From Thaumasiovibrio sp043421945 (GTDB lineage Bacteria > Pseudomonadota > Gammaproteobacteria > Enterobacterales > Vibrionaceae): 16,726 bases of DNA. The stretch covers positions 1-16,726 of the forward strand of contig JBHOGO010000088.1 of assembly GCA_043421945.1 (NCBI GenBank), in the 5' to 3' direction. Each line of letters starts with the position of its first letter. Positions within the stretch are counted from its first letter, which is position 1. The notes beneath the pieces were generated by a model. It saw nothing but the letters and a program-made list of their open reading frames with translations, was not told the origin of the DNA and searched no databases. The translations under genes were made by a program, and so were the position numbers. Shown in pieces: positions 1-7,003 of the stretch.

Positions 1-245
1 GAGAAGTTCACCTGAACCCAGAAAAAGAAGCTGCTTGATAATTAGTCAAGTAGTGACAACTAGCTTGAAAAACGCCGGAAGTGCCGCTAAACGGCGGTCA
101 AAAACCTCACGCTCCATGTGCTCGCCGTATAACGGGACATTCATCGATAGAGAAACGAAGGCGCAATGCTTTTCTGCGAGCGCTTTCGAATAGGTTGTCT
201 TACCCTAGGCAATAAAGCCGCATACACACAAATCTTAGCCATCAT
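1..245 (-). pseudogene. Decayed P-loop (AAA_33/zeta-toxin-like) kinase gene, cut by the window edge
   Basis: Reading the minus strand from ATG codons at 245/242 gives MAKI, then a frame change in a TG repeat, then CVCGFIA, an amber stop, and GKTTYSKALAEKHCAF. This is a Walker A P-loop (family pattern CGFIxSGKTTY) whose serine codon has become TAG. Further on, FSIDE is recoverable in another frame, and PLYGEHMEREVFDRRLAAL follows in the P-loop frame. A TGA then interrupts at about position 20. A GAGG ribosome binding site still precedes the start. The family comprises small ATP-dependent phosphotransferases related to zeta toxin and chloramphenicol phosphotransferase; their substrates are mostly unknown. 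At least one stop and two frameshifts are visible, so a full protein cannot be made. The gene's 3' end lies outside the window. The family assignment rests on motif recognition only. Confidence 0.68.
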
Positions 246-486
246 TCCTCTTTAATTTATAGCGCTTATACCGTGCTTTGTTATGTCACACAAAGACATC
301 TCCCTGACAGGGATACTAAGAGCAAAGGTTGAAATAAGAAATACCCACAACGAAAAAGCAACAAAGCTGCCATTTCATATACCCTCAAAGAATCAACAAA
401 GGCAGTTATTTCGACGATTTTATACCTAATGCCTATATTAAAAGGGCGTTCATTGCAGAACCTCACTTTTAATGTATGGAAGCCCT
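246..486. other. Intergenic region upstream of the endonuclease
   Basis: This stretch separates the decayed kinase gene (minus) from the endonuclease (plus). A TATATT at 434-439 could serve as a -10 for the endonuclease, but no convincing -35 lies 16-18 bases upstream, so no promoter is called. A 61-codon minus-strand reading frame here lacks a ribosome binding site and recognisable sequence and is treated as chance. Confidence 0.4.
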
Positions 487-1248
487 ATGAAAAAACTCTT
501 TGGAATCGCCCTTGTACTGACAAGCTTCAGCATCGCCGCCGAAGTTCATACTCCCCACTGTTTAGCGGGTTGCCCTGAAGGAGTAAGTGAAAGTAACGAC
601 TTAATCGTGCGAGATATTTATACGATAAGCAGTAATGACAAAACAAAATTTACCGATTGGTCAGCCTATAAGGTAACAACAGACACCATTGGTAGTGGCT
701 GCTCTCGCAAATGGAAACCAGACCCGATTCTTGCTGACGTAGAAACGTTAGAACCAAGTGATTACAAAGGAGCTCATGCCGCAATAGGTATTGATCGAGG
801 GCATCAAGTGCCCTTGGCATCAGTCTGTGGGACTGAGCGCTGGGAACAAGCAAACTACCTCAGTAATATCACGCCTCAGTCATCAGAACTAAATCAAGGC
901 CCTTGGAAAAACCTTGAAGAAAAAGTACGGAAAGTCGTCAAGGAAGGTAATGATGTTTATGTGCTCACGGGCCCACTCTACGAGAGAGAAATGCCTCCTC
1001 TCCCTGGTACGGATGAGCCCCACGTCATTCCTAGCGGCTATTGGAAAATAATCGCTATTCAAAACAAGAAAACCATCAATACAGCCAGCTTCATCATGGA
1101 TCAAAACAGTAAGAGAAAAGATGACTTCTGTGATATGCAGGTAAAACTCAGTGAAATTCAAAAGCGATCTGGATTATTTATCTTCCCTTCCCTGCCCATT
1201 GACCACAAAGTAACAGGAAGTCTCTTTGACCAGATGTGCTCTGGCTAA
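487..1248 (+). CDS. Secreted DNA/RNA non-specific endonuclease (NUC family)
   Basis: The 253-residue product is a magnesium-dependent nuclease of the beta-beta-alpha-metal NUC family that cleaves DNA and RNA without sequence preference. The start at 487 is chosen over the in-frame ATG at 472 because GGAAG (478-482) sits 4 bases upstream and the protein then begins with a normal signal peptide (MKKLFGIALV core, likely cleavage after SIAA). The signature DRGH lies at residues 103-106. It is followed by SNITPQ (Asn127), Asn136 and the WKNLEE segment with Glu144. The spacing His106-Asn127-Asn136-Glu144 equals that of the Serratia nuclease catalytic set His89-Asn110-Asn119-Glu127. Eight or so cysteines suggest disulfides and periplasmic or extracellular action. 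The likely role is nutrient scavenging or degradation of extracellular DNA. It is transcribed alone. Confidence 0.93.
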   Translation: MKKLFGIALVLTSFSIAAEVHTPHCLAGCPEGVSESNDLIVRDIYTISSNDKTKFTDWSAYKVTTDTIGSGCSRKWKPDPILADVETLEPSDYKGAHAAIGIDRGHQVPLASVCGTERWEQANYLSNITPQSSELNQGPWKNLEEKVRKVVKEGNDVYVLTGPLYEREMPPLPGTDEPHVIPSGYWKIIAIQNKKTINTASFIMDQNSKRKDDFCDMQVKLSEIQKRSGLFIFPSLPIDHKVTGSLFDQMCSG

Positions 1249-1269
1249 CATGGGTTCGAAATGAAATGC

Positions 1270-1306
1270 GGCATGTCTCTGGAATACACTGAAGACATGC
1301 CTTACT
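1270..1306 (+). terminator. Likely terminator after the endonuclease
   Basis: GGCATGTCT (1270-1278) and AGACATGCC (1293-1301) form a perfect 9-bp stem with a 14-base loop, followed by the T-rich TTACTTTT. The position 20 bases after the endonuclease stop fits a factor-independent terminator, although the T-tract is interrupted and the loop is long. Confidence 0.6.
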
Positions 1307-1319
1307 TTTGTGCTAGGAG

Positions 1320-1374
1320 AAAAAAAACCTCTTTAACAGCATAGCTCAGTCATCAGCTTTACAATTTGAGAGGT
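1320..1374 (-). terminator. Possible terminator after the oxidoreductase
   Basis: Read on the minus strand just past the oxidoreductase stop, ACCTCT (1374-1369) can pair with AGAGGT (1332-1327), which runs directly into eight Ts (1327-1320). The 36-base interval can form a smaller inner hairpin around AGCT repeats. The stem is short, so the call rests mainly on its position and the T-tract. Confidence 0.42.
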
Positions 1375-1379
1375 CGAGC

Positions 1380-2444
1380 TTATAAAGCCCCAAAGCCTTT
1401 ATACACCTTACTTATAAACAGATCTTTTTGCTTCATGTTCACCAATGGACTAAATGTCGTTACCATAAATGGAAGTTCAACCACCCCACTCTTTTGACCC
1501 GTTGGAATAAGAGCCACTAATGGATTTCGCTTGTAGTCTTTCGCTTTGCCATTACTACGCTTTTTTATGATTAAATTCGCGAGATAAGTGCCCTGTTGCT
1601 GTGCAAGATAGCCCAACTTAGCTTCCCCCACGTTAGCAACGTCCCCCAATGCGTAAAGATTACTTCGCCCTACCACTTCTAACTGCTCGTTGACATTCAC
1701 GAACCCTTTACTGTCGAGGATATCGCTAAGGTGATGTCTTAAGAATTCACTATTTGGTAATGTGCCTACCGCTTGAATAATTAAGTCAGCATCGCTCGTT
1801 TTGCCCGAAGTTTGATCTATATACACGCCATCAACATTGCGATAAAGCGCGTTGAATTCAACATCCACACCGAGAGCTTCAAGCTGCTTTAGGGAAACAT
1901 GGCGAGTTTTATCTTTAAAGCCTTCTAACAAAGCACTGCTATTATGAGCCAACACCGTTTGTTTTTCAGGAAACGCATAAGCGACTTCACCCGCTAGCTC
2001 AACACCCACCACACCACCACCAATAATCAGCACCTTTTCAGCAGATTTTAGTTCGTCATGGTATTTAAGCATTTCTCGATTACGATGCTCCATATCCAAT
2101 GCAGTATTTGATTTAGCAATAGACATCGTTGGATAGCGCGTTCCTGAGGCAATAATGGCGGTATCGAACTCAATCGTCGTATTATCTTCGAGTGTCGCCA
2201 CTCCCTCTTCTAACTCTGTCACACTGCTTTGGATAAATGACCCCGACAAAAAGTCGCTGTATTTTTTTCGAGCATCATTATTGGTGATATCTGGTGCAAC
2301 GACATTCCGTAGTGTTGCAAAGGTGACTTCAAAATAATCTTTCTTATCAACCAGCAACGTTTCAACACCATTTTTCTCTAGGTGCTGGGCTGCTGCCACC
2401 CCTGCAAAACCACCACCGATAATAAGTACATCTACTTTTTTCAT
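1380..2444 (-). CDS. FAD-dependent NAD(P)H oxidoreductase (NDH-2/AIF-like)
   Basis: The 354-residue protein has the two-dinucleotide-binding-domain flavoprotein fold of the pyridine nucleotide-disulfide oxidoreductase superfamily. The FAD-binding Rossmann motif GGGFAG is at about residues 10-15. The ATG-like motif IIASGTRYP is at about 97-105. A second Rossmann motif for NAD(P)H, VLIIGGGVVG, is at about 138-147, and the FAD-contacting YALGDVA is near 265-270. No redox-active CxxC or signal peptide is visible. Its length and layout resemble small AIF/FSP1-like or type II NADH dehydrogenase-like proteins that pass electrons from NAD(P)H to quinones or other acceptors; the real acceptor is not evident. 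The ATG at 2444 is preferred over an in-frame TTG at 2450. The upstream GAG lies 9 bases away. It is divergent from the LysR-type regulator, which probably controls it. Confidence 0.85.
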   Translation of the reverse strand: MKKVDVLIIGGGFAGVAAAQHLEKNGVETLLVDKKDYFEVTFATLRNVVAPDITNNDARKKYSDFLSGSFIQSSVTELEEGVATLEDNTTIEFDTAIIASGTRYPTMSIAKSNTALDMEHRNREMLKYHDELKSAEKVLIIGGGVVGVELAGEVAYAFPEKQTVLAHNSSALLEGFKDKTRHVSLKQLEALGVDVEFNALYRNVDGVYIDQTSGKTSDADLIIQAVGTLPNSEFLRHHLSDILDSKGFVNVNEQLEVVGRSNLYALGDVANVGEAKLGYLAQQQGTYLANLIIKKRSNGKAKDYKRNPLVALIPTGQKSGVVELPFMVTTFSPLVNMKQKDLFISKVYKGFGAL

Positions 2445-2541
2445 CTGCAATTTCTCAATTCTATGTGCGACAAACCGTTCTAATACTCTAAGTTAACCTG
2501 TTTTATTTATGATAAAAATGAGCGAAAATACGACAGTGATG

Positions 2542-2553
2542 TGCATTTATGCA
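2542..2553. promoter_or_regulatory. Palindrome in the LysR/oxidoreductase divergent region
   Basis: TGCATTTATGCA is an inverted repeat (TGCAT-TT-ATGCA) placed 11 bases before the regulator's start codon, inside the 120-base divergent region. LysR-type regulators bind short dyads of this type and often repress their own genes from sites near the start. The sequence shows the dyad; its use as an operator is inference. Confidence 0.4.
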
Positions 2554-2564
2554 ACGGATAAAAG

Positions 2565-3446
2565 ATGAACAAATGGAACGAGATTAGAACAGCGTACAAA
2601 CTGGCTCAACACCAAACACTCAGTGCAACGGCTAAAGAGATGAATATCCATCGATCAACTGTCATGCGGCATATTGATGCCCTTGAAGAAGATCTTGGGG
2701 TTGTCCTCTTTCAGCGCAATGATAAAGGTTACATTCCGACAGATGCTGGTTTAGAAATCATGCGCTTAGGGGAGGTCACCGAAAACCAGTTTTCACAACT
2801 CGCCGCAAGAATTGTGAGTAAAGAGCACGGGCTTGAAGGTATACTCACTATTACTACGGTCAGTGATCTTGCAGGCATGCTCATGCCCTTTATCAAGGAA
2901 TACCAAACTCGTTTCCCTAAAATGCGCATCGACTTCAAGGGGGATATACGAAAGTACAACCTTGAGTATGGCGAAGCTGATATTGCCATTCGAGCAGGCG
3001 AAAAGCCAACAGCACCAGATAACATTGTTTTCCCCATTGCCGACGTTAATATCGTTCTATGTGCGCACAAAGATTATATTGAAGATATGGGGCTTCCTTC
3101 TGAATCTGAGCTAGCCCAGCATAGATTTATTGCCATGAAAGAGCGACTACCTCATTTACACTGGAATGAATGGGTTCACAACACCATTCCGAAAGAAAAT
3201 ATCGTATTCCTCTGCTCGGATCTGCAGGTGGCAACCAGAGCACTAAAAAGTGGCAGTGGTATCGGTGTGCTTCCAAAAGTCGTGATTGATCATGATCCTA
3301 GCCTAGTAGAAATTCCTTCAAGTTTACATTGGGAACATTCGCTATGGGCACTCGTCCATCGAGATATGTACAATTTGACAAAGATAAAAGCTTTTATTGA
3401 TATTTTGCGACGCTCTAAGGATACGCTCGCAGACCTTCGGCTTTGA
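2565..3446 (+). CDS. LysR-family transcriptional regulator
   Basis: The 293-residue protein begins with a winged helix-turn-helix over residues 1-60 (TLSATAKEMNIHRSTVMRHIDALEEDLG, then VVLFQRNDKGYIPTDAG), the typical LysR N-terminus. A helical linker and a periplasmic-binding-protein-like effector domain follow from about residue 90 (GILTITTVSDLAGMLMPFI). Such proteins bind DNA as tetramers and respond to a small molecule held in the C-terminal domain. The effector cannot be read from the sequence. GGAT is 8 bases upstream of the ATG. Length is normal for the family. It is divergent from the flavin oxidoreductase, the most likely target, and the palindrome just before its start suggests autoregulation. 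Confidence 0.88.
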   Translation: MNKWNEIRTAYKLAQHQTLSATAKEMNIHRSTVMRHIDALEEDLGVVLFQRNDKGYIPTDAGLEIMRLGEVTENQFSQLAARIVSKEHGLEGILTITTVSDLAGMLMPFIKEYQTRFPKMRIDFKGDIRKYNLEYGEADIAIRAGEKPTAPDNIVFPIADVNIVLCAHKDYIEDMGLPSESELAQHRFIAMKERLPHLHWNEWVHNTIPKENIVFLCSDLQVATRALKSGSGIGVLPKVVIDHDPSLVEIPSSLHWEHSLWALVHRDMYNLTKIKAFIDILRRSKDTLADLRL

Positions 3447-3635
3447 AGATTGATAGAAGATTCAGGCAGACCGTTCAGATAAATGAAAGAGAGTGACTAA
3501 CAATTGAAGCGAATAGATCTTATGACCAGTATAGATACATTTGCAATTATTACTCAGCCAGCCATTAGGAAACAATAACAACACCAATGCATTAACATAA
3601 ATATAACCAAGGTATTTCCGTACCTTTACTCTTCA

Positions 3636-3649
3636 TAAATTCGAATTTA
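3636..3649. promoter_or_regulatory. 14-bp perfect palindrome upstream of the 29-residue ORF
   Basis: TAAATTCGAATTTA is a perfect 14-bp palindrome ending 57 bases before the small ORF's start. Two copies of TCGCTATAT follow (3663-3671 and 3677-3685), in the region where -10-like TATATT and TATACT hexamers also occur. The palindrome may be an operator, or it may be chance in A/T-rich DNA. Confidence 0.3.
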
Positions 3650-3706
3650 AAAATTTATGCTCTCGCTATATTATGTCGCTATATATACTAAAACGGAGAT
3701 TATATT

Positions 3707-3796
3707 ATGAATCGCAATGACTGGATTGATGTCGCGTTAATCGTTGCATGGATAGTTGCCGTTGGTTCGATGGTCTATACACAAAGTAGCCACTAA
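3707..3796 (+). CDS. Small single-pass membrane protein, 29 residues
   Basis: An ATG at 3707 opens a 29-codon frame (MNRNDWIDVALIVAWIVAVG..., ending MVYTQSSH). GGAG at 3695-3698 lies 8 bases upstream, one of the best ribosome binding sites in the window. Residues 7-24 are a continuous hydrophobic segment (VALIVAWIVAVGSMVY) flanked by a short polar N-terminus (Asn, Arg, Asp) and a polar tail, as expected for a single transmembrane helix. Many bacterial proteins of this size are accessory subunits of membrane complexes or stress-induced, but I do not recognise this one. It stands alone between the LysR gene and the converging sulfur-transporter pair and is followed by a long hairpin. Coding status is inferred from the ribosome binding site and composition. 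Confidence 0.55.
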   Translation: MNRNDWIDVALIVAWIVAVGSMVYTQSSH

Positions 3797-3806
3797 AGTA
3801 GCAAGC

Positions 3807-3853
3807 CGTCATTGATACCGCTGCAGTAGTACAACCACCAGCGATCAATGACG
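3807..3853. repeat. Long imperfect hairpin downstream of the small membrane protein
   Basis: CGTCATTGAT-AC-CGCTG (3807-3823) pairs with CAGCG-ATCAATGACG (3839-3853), giving 15 bp with a 2-base bulge and a 15-base loop. No T-tract follows on either strand, so it is not a standard intrinsic terminator. It sits between the converging small ORF and the transporter operon and could stabilise or end transcripts from either side. Confidence 0.5.
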
Positions 3854-3873
3854 ACATATCATCGTTCTTCCAC

Positions 3874-4005
3874 TCAATCATTTTTCAACAATAAGCCTAA
3901 AGCCTTTAATAAAACACAAACAGTATTAAGACTGGGGTCTTTGACCATGTGAGACTTCCTCCAGCCCCTCTCCTGTTGAGCAGACGCCCTGACGATAGCC
4001 AACAA
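3874..4005 (-). pseudogene. Possible relic of an addiction-module antidote (HigA-like HTH) gene end
   Basis: In a different frame from the overlapping transporter gene, the minus strand encodes an end reading KDPSLNTVCVLLKALGLLL, then KND and a stop (3942-3874). This resembles the conserved C-terminus of addiction-module antidote proteins (pattern NPSLxTLxxVLKALGLxL). The residues upstream (LLAIVRASAQQERGWRKSH) vaguely echo the preceding helix-turn-helix, but no intact start or full domain is present. The transporter's unusual C-terminal extension reads through the same DNA. The match is short and unverified, so chance similarity remains possible. Confidence 0.33.
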
Positions 4006-4456
4006 AGGGGAGTGGCAAGCGTCCAGCGAGATATTGATTCGCGAATACCATGCCAGCCAGCATACAAAGGATGAACGCGAAAATAGTGTTACTGCCTCCG
4101 CCAATACTTGCCACTGCTGGACCAGGGCAGATACCAGATAAACCCCAACCAACTCCAAAGATCGCAGCGCCCGAAATTAAGGTTCGATCTATTTGTTGAT
4201 TAGCAGGTACTTTAAATTCATCACCGTTGATAGCTTGTTTTCTCGGTTTAATCAGAAAATGGTAAAAGGGTACAAACACACCTAAGCCTCCGCCCATCAC
4301 AAAGGCAAGACTAGGATCCCACTCCCCCGTCATATCAAGGAATGCAATAACAACCTTAGGATCTGACATACCGGAAATAATCATCCCCATCCCAAATAAA
4401 ATGCCTGAGATGAAACCCACTAACACACGTACTTTCGTTGCCTTAGAGATGCCCAT
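3926..4456 (-). CDS. YeeE/YedE-type transporter, second half (DUF6691 family)
   Basis: The 176-residue membrane protein is the C-terminal-half type of a two-gene YeeE/YedE (Sulf_transp) transporter, a family that imports thiosulfate or handles sulfane-sulfur species. Visible family motifs are FGxGMIISGMSDPKVVIAFLD (residues 21-41), WDPSLAFVMGGG (46-57) and GVGWGLSGICPGPAVASIGG (101-120) with the conserved Cys110. Four hydrophobic segments are evident. Its start codon directly follows the stop of the upstream half, so translation is probably coupled. Relatives normally end soon after the last membrane helix, near residue 145. Here about 30 hydrophilic residues follow (from PLPFVGYRQ), apparently read from foreign DNA; see the overlapping relic. 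The same family pair is called PmpA/PmpB in some bacteria. Confidence 0.82.
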   Translation of the reverse strand: MGISKATKVRVLVGFISGILFGMGMIISGMSDPKVVIAFLDMTGEWDPSLAFVMGGGLGVFVPFYHFLIKPRKQAINGDEFKVPANQQIDRTLISGAAIFGVGWGLSGICPGPAVASIGGGSNTIFAFILCMLAGMVFANQYLAGRLPLPFVGYRQGVCSTGEGLEEVSHGQRPQS

Positions 4457-4879
4457 TTACAATACCCCTAGCTGACGGCGGACAAAGACAACAACAATGG
4501 CAACAGTCATAAATGTTAAAGTGGCTACAAATGAGCGTTTTGAAAAACGCCCCATACCCACAATGCCATGGCCACTCGTACAACCGTTTCCAATTCGAGT
4601 GCCGAATCCAACAAGTAAGCCGGCAAGAGATACGAGTAAAATATTATGATCACTGACATCAGGAAGTGATACGCCAAATGGTGCGACAATCAAAACGCTT
4701 AACACCATGCCGCTTAAGAAAGCGACCCGCCAGCTTGATTCATGCTTTTTAGGGGTTAAGACCCCACTTATGACGCCGCTAATTCCCGCAATTCTTCCGC
4801 TAAACAAGAGTAATATCGCAGCGGATAACCCTAATAGCATACCGCCAAATAAAGCATGCCATGGCACTATAAAATTCAT
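4457..4879 (-). CDS. YeeE/YedE-type transporter, first half (Sulf_transp)
   Basis: The 140-residue inner-membrane protein is the N-terminal half of a split YeeE/YedE transporter. The motif GRIAGISGVISGVL (28-41) and the strongly conserved GNGCTSGHGIVG (97-108, Cys100) are visible. In thiosulfate importers of this family such cysteines contact the sulfur substrate. Four hydrophobic segments are present. Together with the next gene it would form a pore with two pseudo-equivalent halves, as in the fused YeeE of E. coli. The substrate here may be thiosulfate or a persulfide; the sequence does not decide. No ArsR regulator, rhodanese or persulfide dioxygenase is adjacent, although these often accompany the pair. 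A candidate promoter and twin palindromes lie about 100 bases upstream. Confidence 0.85.
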   Translation of the reverse strand: MNFIVPWHALFGGMLLGLSAAILLLFSGRIAGISGVISGVLTPKKHESSWRVAFLSGMVLSVLIVAPFGVSLPDVSDHNILLVSLAGLLVGFGTRIGNGCTSGHGIVGMGRFSKRSFVATLTFMTVAIVVVFVRRQLGVL

Positions 4880-4975
4880 CTCAATAGTCTCTTATCTTTA
4901 TGGGCAAAAAATTCATCGCATATCATATTCAGTATTTTCAACGAGTCACTGGCAGTGCAGGTACTCATTTCGACC

Positions 4976-5003
4976 AGTATATTAGATGAAGCTAATTAAT
5001 CAA
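4976..5003 (-). promoter_or_regulatory. Candidate promoter for the sulfur-transporter pair
   Basis: On the minus strand TTGATT (5003-4998) and TATACT (4981-4976) are separated by 16 bases, a good sigma-70 match (4/6 and 5/6). Transcription would begin near 4969, about 90 bases before the first transporter gene. A palindrome occupies the spacer. Confidence 0.5.
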
Positions 5004-5025
5004 GGTCGATATTAGATAGTGCTAA
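4980..5025. promoter_or_regulatory. Twin palindromes, probable operator pair
   Basis: TATTAGATGAAGCTAA (4980-4995) and TATTAGATAGTGCTAA (5010-5025) are direct copies of TATTAGAT-N3-GCTAA, and each contains the dyad TTAG-N6-CTAA. Their starts are 30 bases apart, roughly three helical turns. The first copy lies between the -35 and -10 of the candidate promoter, the usual place for a repressor. The identity of the regulator is unknown. Confidence 0.5.
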
Positions 5026-5071
5026 CTTTAGTGGTTCTACTAAGGCGAACTATACTAAGGCGATCAAAAAG

Positions 5072-7003
5072 TTAAGCTCCTTCACAAAGCGCCCGCACAG
5101 TGCCCGTCTTCATATCGATAGAAAAATCTTTACTTGGCGCTCGTCGTTCGAGCCGTTGCAATGCTCCAAACAACGCGCCAAACTGAGCTTGGAACACTGC
5201 CCGAGCGGAGTCTTCTACGACGTTTGTCATATCGCTGATCTGCTGAGATAGCAATTTGTAATGTTGCAAACGACATGGATCAATATCATCAAAGGCAAGA
5301 TCGTCTGCATTCTGAATGCGCAAATAATCTGTCACTAAGTCCACACCGCTAAACGTGAAATCGGATAATTTCACACCATGCGCAATGAGTAACTGATGTG
5401 CTTGTTGCTGAGCCTGTTGCCATTCTATCCAGTGACTCAATTGACCATCCGAAGATAATTTTAAGTGAAGAACATTATCCATGAGAGCCGAAAGCGTTAG
5501 ACCGGATTGTAACTGAGTAAGCGTCAAGAGATCAGCGCCATCAAAATGGTTAACTAACCATTTAAATTCAGGACGTACCGATTTATTTAAGTACCGATCC
5601 CTTACCAGAGCGCGAATATGAAAGTTACTCATCTCACGGTAAGATTTCGCGGTTAAAATCTCCTCATTCCACGTTGCTCCCGCTTCTAATTCGGCTTGAT
5701 AGTATGGGAATAGGCTATCAAAGTTCGCGACTTTATTGAGCGGTATCGTCTCAACTTCCAGCTGATTTTCTTCTAATACTGTCAACAATTTATACGCTGG
5801 TCGATATGCCGCTAGAGAGGGAGTTTGAATATTGACTAAGGCGTGACTGCCTTGCTGGGCAACAGTGGTGGTGTTGTGATGGAGGTGCCCATTGATATGC
5901 ACTTTGAGCCCTGTAGAAAGTAACTTATCAACAGTTTCTGACTGCGGTACTCTGGCAATGTTTTGCGTGCCCGGTGTAAAAAATTGCTCTATCTGAGATG
6001 ATGCACCGGAATAGAAATCATTCATAGGATAATGGCTCATCGCTATTACTGTTTTATTCTGCTGCTCTGCGCGTTCGGCAACATCAACAATCCAATCAAT
6101 GATGTGTTTTTTGTGTGTCACCATGGCATTCCAACCCGCATTACTTGCGGTGTTAAAGTGCTCGCCATTTCGAGGTTCGAAGTCTTGGCGTTCCACAGGG
6201 ATATGCACGTTAGCATCAATCGCTAGCAACCACACGCCTTCTACTGGCTCAACCAAATAACTCGCATCGCCAAGCATTGCACTGTGCGTATACCCTTCTT
6301 GTTTATATTTTCCACCACTGCCCTGCGCACATATTTCGAACTGACGTGATGGATAGCGACTCTCTTCAACAGCTTGAGCAAAGCTATAACCCTTCTTTAG
6401 AGAATCAGAGCTAAATGGCGTCTCGAAATATAAATAACTCTCTTTTGGATAGAAGCCTTTGTCATACAACCAAGCCATACTCTCTTCTGTACCAAGGTGC
6501 GAAACCTCATCAGAGTAGAGCGTCCCTTCAGGGTTCATTGCGCTGCGCTTTCCAATAGACAGAATGGCCTGATCGCGGAAGTTTGTCCCCAGATAGTCGA
6601 GCTTGCCTTTATCGATGGTAAACGGCCGCTCGGCATCATGATTACCCAATGTAGCAAAAAACTCGATGCCATACGTCGTCGTATAATGATCTAGGAGCTT
6701 ACTTAATCCTCGAAGATGGATAGGTTGTCCATCGTCACTGACGTCACCAGGGAAAGCGACAAACTTAATACCACGAGCGACAACATCATCTAATGCCGCA
6801 ATCAATGCAAAGTAGTTTTCATTAAACATTCGACTAGATTGTAGCTGTGAAGCCATGGTACGAATGGTTGCATTAGGCTTACCATTAATGCCTTCTAATC
6901 CTTTAAAACAATCATCAGCGAATTCTGCATAGATGTCATGAAAATGAATATCTCCCATAAACGCGATCTGTACTATTGCCTTTGAACGGTCATCCATTTT
7001 CAT
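5072..7003 (-). CDS. Large metallophosphoesterase (calcineurin-like)
   Basis: The 643-residue protein has all five metal-ligand blocks of the calcineurin-like phosphoesterase fold in order: GDIHFHD (17-23), GDVSDDG (86-92), GNHD (120-123), SHYP (323-326) and GHLHH (372-376). These coordinate a dinuclear metal centre that hydrolyses phosphomonoesters or phosphodiesters. There is no signal peptide, so a cytoplasmic location is likely. The gap of about 200 residues between GNHD and SHYP is a long insertion, and about 250 residues of mostly helical sequence follow the catalytic domain. The substrate cannot be read from this. ATG at 7003 and an in-frame ATG at 6997 are both possible, and neither has a good ribosome binding site. 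It is monocistronic, and its 3' end is about 190 bases upstream of the transporter operon on the same strand. Confidence 0.85.
   Translation of the reverse strand: MKMDDRSKAIVQIAFMGDIHFHDIYAEFADDCFKGLEGINGKPNATIRTMASQLQSSRMFNENYFALIAALDDVVARGIKFVAFPGDVSDDGQPIHLRGLSKLLDHYTTTYGIEFFATLGNHDAERPFTIDKGKLDYLGTNFRDQAILSIGKRSAMNPEGTLYSDEVSHLGTEESMAWLYDKGFYPKESYLYFETPFSSDSLKKGYSFAQAVEESRYPSRQFEICAQGSGGKYKQEGYTHSAMLGDASYLVEPVEGVWLLAIDANVHIPVERQDFEPRNGEHFNTASNAGWNAMVTHKKHIIDWIVDVAERAEQQNKTVIAMSHYPMNDFYSGASSQIEQFFTPGTQNIARVPQSETVDKLLSTGLKVHINGHLHHNTTTVAQQGSHALVNIQTPSLAAYRPAYKLLTVLEENQLEVETIPLNKVANFDSLFPYYQAELEAGATWNEEILTAKSYREMSNFHIRALVRDRYLNKSVRPEFKWLVNHFDGADLLTLTQLQSGLTLSALMDNVLHLKLSSDGQLSHWIEWQQAQQQAHQLLIAHGVKLSDFTFSGVDLVTDYLRIQNADDLAFDDIDPCRLQHYKLLSQQISDMTNVVEDSARAVFQAQFGALFGALQRLERRAPSKDFSIDMKTGTVRALCEGA

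Noticed and set aside
281..466. 61-codon minus-strand frame upstream of the endonuclease
   Set aside because: No ribosome binding site and unstructured hydrophobic/cysteine composition; it overlaps the likely endonuclease promoter.
3807..3853. Integron attC-like site or intrinsic terminator
   Set aside because: No RYYYAAC/GTTRRRY core sites flank the hairpin and no T-tract follows on either strand.
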